From Lucifuga dentata (lineage: Eukaryota > Chordata > Actinopteri > Ophidiiformes > Bythitidae): a stretch of 64,000 nt of DNA. A program made the position numbers and the translations under genes. The notes below the pieces were generated by a model. That model was not told the DNA's origin. It did not search any database and was given only the letters and a program-made list of their open reading frames with translations. Where the stretch lies: the NCBI GenBank assembly GCA_014773175.1, contig VXCM01001574.1:116015-180014 (forward strand). The letters are read 5' to 3'. This document shows positions 38,457 to 50,104 of this stretch, piece by piece (position 1 is the stretch's first letter; every line of letters begins with the position of its first letter).

Positions 38457-38480
38457 TAGAGAGAGAGAGAGAGAGAGAGT
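38354..38480. repeat. 63-bp direct duplication around a single N (assembly artefact)
   Basis: 38354-38416 and 38418-38480 are identical (CA run then GA run), with N at 38417. It should be read as one compound (CA)n(GA)n microsatellite. Confidence 0.85.
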
Positions 38481-38823
38481 AATCAAATCCTTTACATCAG
38501 TAATAGTAGCATTTTTTTGTTTTCATTTTTTTTCTGTTTAAGTAAAGCTAAACAAGTAATAGTACTGAAATGTGCTCCAAAATTCCAAACATGATAAATA
38601 TGGTAATGAAGAAGAAGAATAGATTTTACTTTCAGATGAAAACCTGATATCTCCAGCTTTTCTTTTTTTTTTTTTTTTTTNTTTTTTTTTTTTTTTTTTC
38701 ATGGTTTTAGAACAGTTGAAGAAGGAAGAAAAGAAGGAAGGATTGATTTCATGGGACATACTGTCGCCAGTGATGTCATATTTCTCTCGGTCATTAAACA
38801 TCAACAGCGCTGACCGGATCATT

Positions 38824-38824
<1 letters not shown>

Positions 38825-38869
<45 letters not shown>
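38825..38869. repeat. (CA)n microsatellite
   Basis: Perfect CA run of about 22 units. Confidence 0.93.
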
Positions 38870-38871
<2 letters not shown>

Positions 38872-39064
38872 GAGTTCTATATCAGCGGCATGTCTCATTA
38901 CATGTCAGCCAATCACGTTGCAGCTTCAGCTCATTGTGTATGGGCAAGCTGAACTTGTTGAAAGTATTTAAATTTTAAAGTTTCAAGAGTTTGCTTTTGT
39001 TTTACAGAGCTGTGATAGAATATCTTCTAACAGTGTAGTTCAACAACATCACACTGGAAGAAAA

Positions 39065-39444
39065 TCAGAGAGAATTGCGCGCACAGCCTCAAGAATCACT
39101 GGCATTAAACTCCCTGATCTCAAAGAAATTCATGGGTCACGTCTGAAAAAACTGGTCTTAAAGACCCGTCGCATCCTGCTAACTCTCTGTTCAGATTTCT
39201 CCCTTCAGGAAAAAGGATCAAATCTTTCCTCTCAAAGATGACGAGATTCAAGAGCAGTTATGCAATTTGTGTTTTAAATGATCTCAGGGCGTCATTTTTA
39301 ATTGTTCCTACTAACTGTTACTGATATGATTCAACTTTATGTTAAATGTAGTTTAGATCTGATTGAATTTTGGAGTTCTTAGTTGTTATTTGTTGCTAAT
39401 TAGCATTTTTAATGAGTCTTAGGACTCACTTTTTAGATTATCAG

Positions 39445-39478
<34 letters not shown>

Positions 39479-39490
39479 TAAATGACTGTT
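39065..39490 (+). pseudogene. LINE reverse-transcriptase C-terminal relic with 3' end
   Basis: The + strand frame from 39071 reads RIARTASRITGIKLPDLKEI and later SHPANSLFRFLPSGKRIKSF. These align in order with the C-terminal segment of the LINE at 61190-62152 ([15 protein letters not shown] and [19 protein letters not shown]). The frame is lost after about 39254. A short (GT)n run at 39449-39475 and CAATAAATG may be the original 3' terminus, since fish LINEs of this kind end in short repeats. The 5' side is heavily truncated. Confidence 0.75.
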
Positions 39491-39649
39491 GAATGTTTAT
39501 TTATGTATTATGACACTGAGACAAACAAATGCCTATCAACTGTAAGTTGACATGGCAATCAAGTATTGTATTATAAAAGTATTTATTCAAAATGAAATAT
39601 GAGTGTGAAGACAGTTTCACCTGTAGATAGCTTAGCGTATACTAAACAT

Positions 39650-39776
39650 TGTAACTTATTCAGGGTGGCTGAAGCACAACTCTGTGTGTGTGTGTGTGTG
39701 TGTGTGCAGAGTNTGTAACTTATTCAGGGTGGCTGAAGCACAACTCTGTGTGTGTGTGTGTGTGTGTGTGCAGAGT
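39650..39776. repeat. 63-bp direct duplication around a single N (assembly artefact)
   Basis: 39650-39712 and 39714-39776 are identical, with N at 39713. It is the same signature as at 1380 and 38417. Confidence 0.85.
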
Positions 39777-39823
39777 GGGTTTTTTTTACACTGTGATCTG
39801 TTTTGGGAGCTGAAGGCGTCGGG

Positions 39824-39873
39824 GAAACAACCAAACCACCGACAGCTCAGCTTGTCGGTGGTTTGGTTGTTTC
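39824..39873. repeat. Perfect 21-bp inverted repeat, 8-nt loop
   Basis: GAAACAACCAAACCACCGACA (39824-39844, here given as its 5' GAAACAACCAAACC and 3' ACCGACA) is perfectly inverted at 39853-39873. The loop is GCTCAGCT. Confidence 0.88.
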
Positions 39874-40499
39874 ACTGAGGGAGATGGAATTAATTTGTTT
39901 AAACAAAAACCTCCCACTAATGGATTTGTTCAAAATTCATTTTGGGAGAAGTGACAAGCCAGTGTGTGTGTGTGTGTGTGTGTATGTGTGTGGGCATCTG
40001 CTGTTCAAAATATGGAAAGTGTTGTTCAAAACATGTACAGATGCATAACAGCAGCTCCCCTCAAAGAGCATTTATATTAGTACATTTTTGTGTGTGAATG
40101 TGTGTGTTTGTGCAGCTTTTTTTTAACTATTAAACCATCATAAGTAAATGACTTATTGGGAAAAAAAAAAAAAAAAAAANAAAAAAAAAAAAAAAAAAAG
40201 GGAGATTGCAAGTACACCCAAGTGTTACTGTTTTTACAAATTATTTCATCTGTACTTTTTAAAATGTGGAATTTGATACAATATTCTTGCTATCAAATCA
40301 TTTTTCCGGTTGACATGATGACACTAATGCGAGCTTGCAGTTATATTTATTATTTTATTTAATATTGTTACTTTTTATTATAAAGTAAGTATTGAGCATC
40401 ATGAAAGCTGCCATGCATATTATGACAAAAAATACTGTTACTCAACTATTCATTTAAACAGCATCAACTGTATTTTCATTACTTTATATAAGTATATCT

Positions 40500-40830
40500 G
40501 ATGCTGGAAGAAGTAGTCATACCACACTCCATTACAAATAAAAGTGCTGAATTCTACTTAATAAAACAAGCAAAAGTATTTGTGTAACCAAAATACAATT
40601 TGTTTTTACACATGACTGCATTGGTGATGATTTAGATAATTTGAAATGAAGTAATGCAAATCGATGCTTTCAGATCAAATGGAGGATTAAATGCACGTCT
40701 GCAGGTTAAATCTCTGTGAAACCCTTTAGATAATGTGTGAAAGTCCTTTTCCTTGGCAACAGAAATATCTACAGACTACAGCATTCAGATGAATGAAGTT
40801 GAGTAAAAAGTAAAAAGAATTCTCTCTTCA
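40500..40830. repeat. Teleost dispersed 'AAGTAAAAGTAC' repeat, longer copy
   Basis: Starts GGAAGAAGTAGTCATACCAC, runs through CAAAAGTATTTGTGTAACC and ends in ACTACAGCATTCAGATGAAT plus GAGTAAAAAGTAAAAAG. The order matches the split copy at 43.1/44.4 kb. A segment (AACCAAAATACAATTTG...) recurs at 41252-41300. Confidence 0.45.
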
Positions 40831-42215
40831 ATGCAGTACAGAATACACAATGGAAATATTAAAGTGACGTATCCTCCATCCAGATGTGTGTACACTGTGT
40901 ATACAGACTGGACAGAGGCGTTATAGTGTCTGTGTGTGTGTGTATGTTTGTGTCCAGCCAGTATTGGGTCTTGTGTGTAATAGACAATTTTCTGCCTCAT
41001 TATCTGATTTGCGATACAAAAAGGATTTAGTAATACTATCGTTTCTGCCTAGTATTTGTGTTATTGACAGAAAAAGTATTGATTTGCACCAACTTTCACA
41101 GTATCCTGCCTTAGTGCTGATAGCGGGCTGAGACCTCTGTTTCAGTTTGCTTATATATGGACTCCATATCGACTTTGTGTTAAAAATCAGATGCAGGATG
41201 GAGTTTTAGTTGATTTCATGCCTGTCCTTTGACCTCATGGCATATTAAATTATAACCAAAATACAATCCGTTTTTACACATGACCATATTACTGATGATG
41301 CTAGAATATAAATGCATTAGGTTCATTTTAATTTTTCATGCTTTATTGACTTTTTCTTAACTGCTTGCACTTATGAATTTTCTGCAGATCAATTTGTCCA
41401 TCAGGAAATCATTCCAGCTCCAGTGATTACCTGATTATGATCAATAACTCAAATGATGTAATAACTGTTCCACTTTTTTGAAGACTTCAGAAACAAATCA
41501 TTTACAAAACAACAATGAATAACTTACGTATAAAACACTACAGGTGGAGGTATTTGTGAAATATCTAAAGGGTTGCATAGTTCCTCATTTCAGAGAAAAT
41601 CCTAAAAATAACATTGGTCAGTCTTATTTCTGAGTATCCTGAGTGAAAGTCATTCATGAGACAGAAATTTAATTTGTCTGCGGGTAGAATTACATCTGCA
41701 AAAAACTATAATTGTGCAGTCTAGACTCGCTATCATCCAAAAATTTGTAATGTTTCCACTGGATTTTTACCCACAAAAATATAAAGCTAGCTTCATGGTC
41801 ATCACTCGACTATCAGGTGAAGACAATGTGTGGGAAAGATCAGTAATAGAGAAATCCAGGTGGAAATTAGATATTAAGAATACCATCTGCAGTGTAAACA
41901 ATTTTAACAGTTTTAACCATTTATAGATTTAAAAAAAAATAAATCATATTTTTCCTTATACTCCCAGTTTTGTTCTGTTTTTCTAAAGTTTTATATCCAA
42001 AAGCTCTTAATGGCGTCAAACCTATGTCTGAAAAGCAGAAAACACAACAGTTTTACAGTTCATCAGAAAATAAAATCCATCTGAGAATTGGTTTAAACTG
42101 TTTCTTGAAAGCAATTAACCTTATAGATGTCCAAATATCTTTACCATCAAAAGCTTAAGATGTTGTGAACAGGAAAAAGTACTGGTTATATTTCCATGGC
42201 AGCTATACTTAACAC

Positions 42216-42520
42216 TAACTCTGTCCCAGTTCAGGAGTTGGATCCTTCAAAGGACACGGCCCATTAAGGTGTGTCCTTAAGAGGACCAAAAAGAGGTGAT
42301 CCTGGCTCTTCTTCCCTAGTGAGCTGGTCTAAACTCACAGGGACCTAAACTAATGGTGCGTTCAGGCACTCCTCATTAACTTGCGTAGTCAAACATCTAA
42401 GTTTATCACCTGGACGTTGCCCTCCAATGCCCGAAAAAGTCTTAAATAAACCACAGTAACTTCCATTCTACCTGAGTTTACGGGCTAAGGTGCAACGGTT
42501 ATTTGATTGGCCTGCTTTGT
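42216..42520. mobile_element. Probable DNA-transposon fragment
   Basis: The segment from CTGTCCCAGTTCAGGAG through CACAGGGACCTAAACTAATG and GATTGGCCTGC resembles, from memory, a common family of teleost non-autonomous elements beginning TGTCCCAATTCAGG. I cannot locate a matching right TIR; the segment runs into poly-A at about 42534. It is non-coding. Confidence 0.4.
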
Positions 42521-43132
42521 CTTACATGAATACAAAAAAAAAAAAAAAAAAAAAAACCTTTTATGCAATGTGATCACTTCATATTTTACAACTTGAGTAT
42601 AATCACCTGAATGCATCATGGAACATCTGAAAACCATACAGTGGATTTATTGGATACTGAGATCTGCAGAGATTTCTCAATTATGTTCTCCAATTTCAGT
42701 CAAAGAACGCTTGCATTTCTCGGAGCCTCTGAAGTAGAGCTGCCTCGTTGGCCTGAAATGACATGTTCAGTGTTAAGACGCATGCTTCAAAGCCTGTGAA
42801 TTAGAATGCAGCAACTGTCACCAAGCAGCTGAAGTCATGATTGCTGTATTTCGCTGGAGATGCAGCAGGCCTGAGGCTGCTGTTTTAGAGGCATCGTGTC
42901 CCAACAGGAGGTCACTTTGTGGAGGACAGTGTCTGATCCTTCACACCACCTACAGCCAGGCCCTCATTACAGCACCTGACAGCAGATAAGCCCACAAACG
43001 TTCCATATTTAGTTGTTTTTGATTATTTATTTTCTAAATTATTGCTATTGCTATTGTAATTGCAAAATTAAGACATGATTTGCCTTATTGTGTTTTTTTG
43101 TGATGATTTCAGCAACACAGACATTGACTTCA

Positions 43133-43991
43133 TTTAAGTAAAAGTACTAATATCACAATAGAAAAATTCTATTTAGAAGTCAAAGCTTTGCATTTAATAT
43201 TAAGTAAAAGTGCTATATTTTTGATGCATTAACATGTAGATACATGTTAAAGAAAATCTTGCGTCTTCAATTTTCATGAAAGGACCATACCCACGATCAT
43301 GCATGTTTGAGCCCAATACATACAATCCGTGTACACATTACGTTATTGACAGCAATTTCCCAAAATATACTACTTTAGCTGTAAATTTCAGATTTTTTTT
43401 TTTTCTACTTTCCAGGCAGCCATTGGTTTCAGTTCATTCCAGTACGCTATAAAAATCAATTAAAATTAAAATCAACTTGTAGAGACTTGAAACACACTTG
43501 AAATAAATAATCCATCACAGCAAACAACATGTCTATTAGGTTTTATTTTTTTGTCAAAGTAATTTTATTTAAACTGATCCAACACGGAGCTGCATGTAAA
43601 ACGATGTACTTCTCCACCAGGAGATGTAGTCCCAGAAAAAGACGGCTTTTATCAAGAAATTACAATGACTGTGCCTACTACAATCGTGCATAAGCATTAG
43701 AAGTCAAAATGCTGAATTTTAAGGTGGATGTATCACCTGAAACTTGATTTTAAAAATTTAGGGGATTTGAAAAAGTAACAAGAAAGCTAAAATACAGTTT
43801 TATGATTTGGAAACTGGTTGTCAGTAACATGGCATGTATGCAGGTTGAATATATTGGGCTCAAACATGCACGATCGCCAGCATAGTCCTTTAATGAAAAC
43901 TGAATATGTAGGATTTTCCAACCTCATATCTCAATTTTGATGAGTTTGGAAAGTTTTCATGTTTTTCTTCCAAATAATTATAGCATTGGGC

Positions 43992-44027
<36 letters not shown>

Positions 44028-44470
44028 AAATTGGAGACACAGTTTTTGACCCAAATAGGTTAGACTGGGAGTCGACATCCTGTATCTCCAGCTTTGGGGA
44101 TTTTCCTGCTTTCAGGTCAGCTGAAGGATTACATGCTCCTGTACACTAGAGGAAATTCTCTGACCTCTTTTTCCTTTCTGAACCTCTGGAGATAATGTCT
44201 AAAAGTCACTGTGTCATTGAGCTAAAACAAGGCAAGGTTTTTACCCCAAAACAAAGGCAACATTTCTCACATTTTCTCATTTCTCATTTTGAGTTTATCT
44301 CATTTTAACGTAAAATTTTGAAACTACCAAGTAGCTCATAGCCACAGCTATCAGATGAATGTAGTGGAGTAAAAAATAATATTTCCCCTTGAAAAGTAAT
44401 TGAGGAAAAGTAGAACATTTCCAAAATAGAAATGCTTAAGTAAAGTATCAGTGCTTCAAATTTTTTATTT
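43133..44470. repeat. Teleost dispersed repeat split by a younger insertion
   Basis: The left part (TTAAGTAAAAGTACTAATA, about 43133-43255) and the right part (TATCAGATGAATGTAGTGGA to CTTAAGTAAAGTATC, about 44350-44450) keep the order seen in other copies. Copy 5 of the TTAA-flanked TIR family (43281-43889) lies between them, implying it inserted later. Confidence 0.4.
43281..43889. mobile_element. TTAA-flanked TIR element, copy 5 (subfamily B)
   Basis: The 609-bp element starts AGGACCATACCCACGATCAT and ends CATAGTCCT. The right flank is TTAA (43890-43893). The left flank is TGAA (43277-43280), one change from TTAA. It shares TGTTTGAGCCCAATA and GGGCTCAAACATGCACGATC in its arms with copies 2 and 7. 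It is non-coding. Confidence 0.75.
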
Positions 44471-45082
44471 TTTTTGTGGAAGTGCAGTACGTGATAGTCA
44501 CAGACTGGTCAAGTAATATGCAATCTCTTTTATAAAACCCAACCAAAGTCTTCAGCGATTTCTCCATCCATCACAGCAGCTTCATGAATATCACTTAAAG
44601 AGGAATTTCTGAATGTTTTATGAATATCAAATATACCATTCTCTGTTTTCCTGCTTCTTGTTTGCATCTAAAAAAGTTTAAATGGTGCTCAGTGTTACAC
44701 AGATGCTGTACAAGGCTGTACATTTTGTAAGAACAAAGCTGATTGAGAGATTCACTCACATGACATCAAATACATACAACACAACACACGTGCACACACA
44801 TTGACACACATACACAAAAGGACTGTGAGCGAAATGAGACTTTGATTTGTACATCATGACTGAGTTCATATATCGTACAAAGACAGTTGTGCATCTGTCA
44901 GATGGAGCAGTGAATCTCTTTTCCACTTTCTCATTGAGATTTTTATCACACAAACAATACCTGTGCATGTGTGTGTGTGTGTGTTCTGTTCCTGTTTGTG
45001 AGCAAAAGGTGTTTAGATTTGTGGTGATGGCACACAGATGGAGACTTGTTAATGATGCCTGCATACTCATCCAGAAATACTT

Positions 45083-45084
<2 letters not shown>

Positions 45085-45113
<29 letters not shown>
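45085..45113. repeat. (GT)n microsatellite
   Basis: Perfect GT run. A shorter one lies at about 44968-44983. Confidence 0.9.
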
Positions 45114-46330
45114 GCATGCAGCATTTAGCCTTCAAGGTTTGCATAAGTGGAACAATTACTAAGCCAGCAAAACAGCATATGGAGACAGAAAGAGCTCCCT
45201 TCCTCTACCGTCCGCCGCTCCACTCCTGCACATATCCGTTCTCTCCTCTCTTTGCTTTCTCGTTTCTCTGGTGAGGGCAGTGCAGGATGAATAACAGCAG
45301 GGCTGGGAAATGGAGACGTGATGCTCTTTATGCAAATCAAATACCAACATTGCCATTCATTTCCTTCACAGCACCCTGAGGACGAAAAAAAAAAAGAAGG
45401 AGCCGAGCAGTGCTGGGGGAAANTTTTTTTTTTTTTTTTTTGTGAATGCCAATCACCGATCAGTATTTAGCCTGGCGGAGCTGAATTCAGTGTTGAGTTA
45501 CATACACCACAGTGAAATTTACATAGTGGTTAGCAAGAGAGCCAGCAGTGGGTGGATGCGACAAGCTTTTCTTTCTTCAGATGATGGAGAATATAAGGAA
45601 AACAGCTGTGCCTGGCTGGAGCTTTAAGGCCTCAGTCTTTGCTACATCAGATAATTTCACAATATTTAATTGAATTTCTTTATCATCATTTCTCATCTGC
45701 TGGAAATCTAATCTGAAGCATTAAGAACTTGGCAGTACCATCACATAATATTTTACACCTGACGTCAGTAATGCTGGAGGGAGGTTACATGTCATGATAC
45801 CTGGAGTGATTGACTTCAACAAGTTGGACCGAGTCTGTTCGAGTCTGGACTAAAAATCATCTCTGTGTGTGGTGTTTAAAGGCAGGCAGACCTGACAGGA
45901 GATTTTAATCCTTATTTGATGGTCACAGTCTAATTCTCAGAGTTTGACTGTATTTCAGCCTGATCAAAACATTGACATTAATTGCCCAAATGATCTAAGA
46001 TGGAGCAATTGGGTGATCAGATGGATTTGTTAAGGCATGTCAAGGATTTTGATTGGCTTTCTTGCAGTTAGAGAAGTCTTATGAGCCAGTTTCTTTCACG
46101 ATCAGATTTCCCTTTTATGCGTATCAAAATGACTGCTGCTAAAGCTTTTTTTGAAGTCAATAATGAAAAAAAAAAAAAAACNAAAAAAAAAAAAAAAAAC
46201 TATCCAGAGGTTTCATTCAATGTGAGCACCCATATTGTGACATGTCAGTCTCTTCGTACTGCTGTCTGTGTAGAGGAATCGCAGACTTTGGTGTTCAAAA
46301 TGAGCAATTTTAATGTGTAGTGTGAGTTAA

Positions 46331-46991
46331 AGGACCATACCCGCCATTTTTCATGTTTGAGCCTAATACATTCAATTTTCATACATGTTACGTTACTGAC
46401 AATCATTTCCCAAAGGATAAAACCGTATTTCAGCTTTCCTGATATTTTGAAAATCTCTTAATCTTTCAAAATCAAATGTTCAAGCAATACACCCACCTTA
46501 AAAATCAGTGTTTTGCCTGCTAATAGTTATGCAAAATTATGAAGTCAGTCATTAAAATTTTTCAATAAACGCAGGTCTTCTTTTGGGACTATATTGTATT
46601 CCCCGGTGTGGAGACACATATTCACACTGCGCATTTTATTGTACTTAAACACTAAAATTACGAAATTTCAAAAAAAATCTGAATATACGTGTTGTTTGTG
46701 ATGATGGATTACCTATCCCAAGAACACTTCAAGTATCAACAAGTTGATTTTAATAGCGTACCAGAATGAACTAAAACCAATGGCGGTCTGGAAGGTAGGA
46801 AAAATAAATAAATAAATAATTCACCGTTCCAGTAGTATGCTTTGGGAAATGATTGTCAGTAACCTTACGTATATGAAAATTGANTTCACCGTTCCAGTAG
46901 TATGCTTTGGGAAATGATTGTCAGTAACCTTACGTATATGAAAATTGAATGTATTTTAGGCTCAAACATGCAAAATAGGTGGTATGGTCCT
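46331..46991. mobile_element. TTAA-flanked TIR element, copy 6 (inverted, subfamily A)
   Basis: It starts AGGACCATACCCGCCATTTT and ends GGTATGGTCCT, with TTAA at 46327-46330 and 46992-46995. The interior is in the opposite orientation to copies 1 and 4 (for example AAGGATAAAACCGTATTTCA comes right after the left arm). The apparent 661-bp length includes an artefactual 64-bp duplication around the N at 46884, so the real length is about 596 bp. Confidence 0.78.
46820..46948. repeat. 64-bp direct duplication around a single N (assembly artefact)
   Basis: 46820-46883 and 46885-46948 are identical, lying inside the right arm of TIR element copy 6. Confidence 0.85.
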
Positions 46992-47270
46992 TTAATGCAA
47001 ACATGAGCATTGTAATAATTTACGTCAGTTCCACTAATTGCACTTTTTAAGTCGACATTAAAATCACAAATTAACGACCAAAGCATATTCTCCATGATAT
47101 AACAAAGGCACACAGATTCCCATCAAAATTATTCTACACGTTACTTTTATGACTGGACACTAATAACAGAAAAAATAAAAAATAAAAAGGAAAAAAAAAA
47201 CTTTTTTTTTCTTTTTTCATTTGTGTAATAACATGGCCTTTCCTTTGGTGCCACCTTTAGGTCAAACTTT

Positions 47271-47327
47271 ATTCATTCATTCATTCATTCATTCATTCAT
47301 TCACTCACTCATTTATTTATTTATTTA
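47271..47327. repeat. (ATTC)n / (ATTT)n tract
   Basis: About seven ATTC units pass into CACT and then ATTT units. Confidence 0.9.
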
Positions 47328-48160
47328 GCCCCACGAGTGGTAAGGATTTAAAAATATCAAAGCTCTCCCCCCCCCCCCCNCCCCCCCCCCCCTCCATTTT
47401 CCTTTCATCCAAACAGTTTTGTCTTGTGGTGTGTAATGAGCCTCACAGGGACTTCAACAAGGGTTTATACTTTTTTTATTGTGCTTACCTGGAATTCAAA
47501 TAAGTTTTGGAGAAAGCAGTTGATGCATTTATTTACTTCAATTAGAACAACCACTCAAGCATAACAAAACATTAGATTTCCATCGAAGAATGGCCACACA
47601 CACACACAGACACATTTGCCAGACACGTTTTCCTGCTGCATTGGTATAATCTTCACATATGAGGAGCCAGACTCTGCCATAAGTGATCTTCCTCACCATC
47701 TTCAGACTCCCCACCTGTAGCCTCAGGATTCATATTGTACAGACAGAGTCACCGCTGCTGTTTCATGAGATTGTACAGCTACAGGCACTACAGTTTAAAA
47801 CTATTCTTAAATTTTTTTCAGACCTCTGTGCATCAGTTGCTCGTCTTCCACAGACATATTTCATTGATTTCATAGTCATATTAAGTCTGTTCTTTACATA
47901 TCCCTGCAGATGTAGCATTGCTTTCGATGGGACGATTACGCAATCATGTGTCAATTTGTGATTTGACAGGACGTCTTTTAGTATCGGCAAGGAAAGAGAA
48001 TTTTGTTGTCAGGATCTTTGTGCCAATTTATACATACAAAACACTGAAAACCGTTTTGGAGGATATTAATTAGAATCCAGTCGTATTTGCATGTAATAAA
48101 TGAAACGCGGCATCTTAACCAATCAGATCCGAGCATCCCTCTAACCAAACACCTCTCTCT

Positions 48161-48172
48161 TGTTGTTTACAG
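48161..48172 (+). other. tenm3: Splice acceptor of the 48173 exon
   Basis: CTCTCTCTTGTTGTTTACAG precedes the exon. It has a good pyrimidine tract and terminal AG. Confidence 0.85.
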
Positions 48173-48440
48173 AGCAACCATCCAATCACCACGGCTCCAC
48201 GCTGCCTCCTGTCCCGCCTCCTCACCGCCAGCAGCCCTCAATAACGGCTCTCAACCAGTCCCTGAGCTCCACGCACCACGCTGGCCACTCCTTAAATTCA
48301 ACGCGGCGGTTAACCCCTCCTACTGGAAGCCCGGCCCCCGTGGCCGGCCAATCACCAGCCGAGCTGCAGACCACTCCCCCCGAGAGCGTCCCGCTGCAAG
48401 ACAGCTGGGTGCTGGGTAGCAATGTGCCTCTGGAAACAAG
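48173..48440 (+). CDS. tenm3: Teneurin intracellular-domain exon (juxtamembrane side)
   Basis: This 268-nt exon has 88 full codons. It enters in phase 1 (G|AG, Glu) and leaves in phase 2 (AG|, Arg) at ACAAG|GTAAAC. Teneurins are single-pass type II synaptic adhesion proteins, and this exon encodes cytoplasmic tail. In order I see [20 protein letters not shown] (proline-rich, SH3-ligand-like), [10 protein letters not shown], a His/Ser/Thr stretch, [15 protein letters not shown], then [20 protein letters not shown] and GSNVPLETR. The [25 protein letters not shown] block is nearly identical to what I know of teneurin-3. Teneurin-2 and -4 have LNSN in place of LGSN, so tenm3 or a fish tenm3 co-orthologue is the best call. 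Compared with the mammalian exon it has a somewhat longer His/Thr/Pro linker. The GC-rich exon stands out sharply from AT-rich flanks. The transmembrane exon (starting HFLFK in the family) is not in the window. Confidence 0.93.
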
Positions 48441-48448
48441 GTAAACTG
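48441..48448 (+). other. tenm3: Splice donor after the 48173 exon
   Basis: The donor is AACAAG|GTAAACTG. The retained-intron frame ends at a TGA within nine bases. Confidence 0.87.
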
Positions 48449-49551
48449 ATTTTTCCCACCACCTTACCTAGATAACACATCATCTGTCCTCTGTCTTATT
48501 TCTTTCTGTTCAGCGTTGTCTGTTTGTTATAAGTCAGCTGTGCAACAGGCCTACCTGGACTCTAAAAAAGCGAAATATTTGTAACCTCCATTGTCAGCAT
48601 TACTTTTTTGTGGTGATACTGGTGATAAATTTAGCGGGATTGATCCATAATGAGGTTTTTGCCAAACTTAGGACATTGATTCAAGTCTCTGTAGGGTTTT
48701 ATCTTGCAAACAGTCTTCTAAGAACATGCATTACCTGTCCATGTTGAAAGACTCTCCACCCAAATGAGAAGCAGCAAAGATTAGTTATTTTTATATCAAA
48801 TCAGTGTAGGTGTCTGTAGATTATATCATAAATGTGGTTTTAATAAGTTATAAATCAGGAGCCAGGATAAGAAGTAATATCCTGTGATTTTTTTTTTTTT
48901 TTTAATACCCCATAGACTTGGAAAATCTCATTAAAAATGCCTTTTAAGCTATTTTTAGAAAATAGGAGTAATTCACAGCTTAAGAGCTTAATATGCAAGT
49001 AAAAATAATCTAAGATGTAAATTTAAACAAAAACCTTAAGGTCAAAAGGGTCGACAAAATGATTTCCAGTGTGACTGTGTGTATATGAAGAGCAGATGGG
49101 GATGTTCTCCAATAAGTGATTCTTGCTTTCATGTTGGTATTCAGTGAGAGAATTTCATTTTTGTGTGTGAACTCTAAGCCTGCACTCCATCCTGAGCGGC
49201 AGAGTGTGTGTGATGTATAATGTACATCATGTGTAGTGACACTCAGAGGGAACCAGTATTAAAATCAGAATGAAGCAGCATCCTACCAGCACCACTTCAT
49301 CTTCTGTTGCCATGGAAAACGCTGTGGCTCTGGCCAGCAAGACAGTGGTTTATTCTCCTCACCTGACCCTTTTTTGAGGAAAAACACAAGAAAATATTGT
49401 CAATCTGTATCTTTGATCGTCTGAGATATTGACTTGATGCAGATACAAAGGTGGTGATACTGATTTTTATCATGTGTGGAAAGGAAACAAGAAACTTTAA
49501 TAGTCTGGAAGAGCCCATATGTCACAAATTTATGTTTCCGTCATCTTTTAA

Positions 49552-50104
49552 AGGATCATACCGGTGATTGTGCATGTTTGAGCCCAATATCTACAATCCA
49601 CCTACACGTTATGTTACTCACAACCATTTCCTGAAAGATGCTACTTCAGCGATAAATTTCAGATTTTTTTTTCGTACCTTCCAGACTATTATTGACTTCA
49701 GTTCATTCCATTACACGATTAAAATCAGCTTGTAGAGAGCTGAAACACGCTTGAGATATGTAATCCATCACAGCGAACATGTCTATTAGTGTTTTGTCAG
49801 AGTAACTTTATTTAACCGATGCAAGACAGAGCTGCAAGAAAGACAATGTACGTCTCTGCCAGGAAATATAGTCCCAGAAGAAGATGGCTTTTAACAAGGA
49901 AATTTAAATGACTGTGCCTTCTGCAATAGTGCACAAGTGAAGGTGAAACATTGAATTTTTTTAGGTGGATGTATCACCTGAACATTTGATTTTGAAAGAT
50001 TAATGGATTTGAAAAAACAACAGAAAAACTAAAATACGGTTTTATGTTTTGGAGATCAGTTCTATATATTGGGCTAAAACATGCTTGATCACCGGTATGG
50101 TCCT
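49552..50104. mobile_element. TTAA-flanked TIR element, copy 7 (subfamily B)
   Basis: The 553-bp element starts AGGATCATACCGGTGATTG and ends CACCGGTATGGTCCT. TTAA lies at 49548-49551 and 50105-50108. The interior matches copies 2 and 5 (ATCAGCTTGTAGAGAGCTGA, GGAAATATAGTCCCAGAAG). It is non-coding. Confidence 0.78.

Larger units (their letters stand above)
14719..48172 (+). other. tenm3: Large teneurin intron (about 33.5 kb)
   Basis: This lies between the two phase-compatible exons. It holds six of the seven TTAA-flanked TIR elements, a candidate hAT relic, a LINE 3' relic, teleost dispersed repeats, a minisatellite and many microsatellites, all listed separately. I see nothing recognisable in 15160-17200, 17790-19560, 19620-22090, 25190-26600, 29210-30850, 33000-37380 and 44480-46320 beyond short homopolymers. 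Paired opposite-strand open frames of 100-120 codons at 18379-18811 and 19106-19442 match no family I know and have no splice or promoter support. Confidence 0.65.

Noticed and set aside
38354..38480. Tandem duplication as a biological repeat
   Set aside because: The two copies are perfect and separated by exactly one N, which fits an unmerged assembly overlap better than a real duplication.
44756..45124. 122-codon minus-strand frame
   Set aside because: Bounded by CA repeats at both ends; the middle shows no motif and no splice sites.
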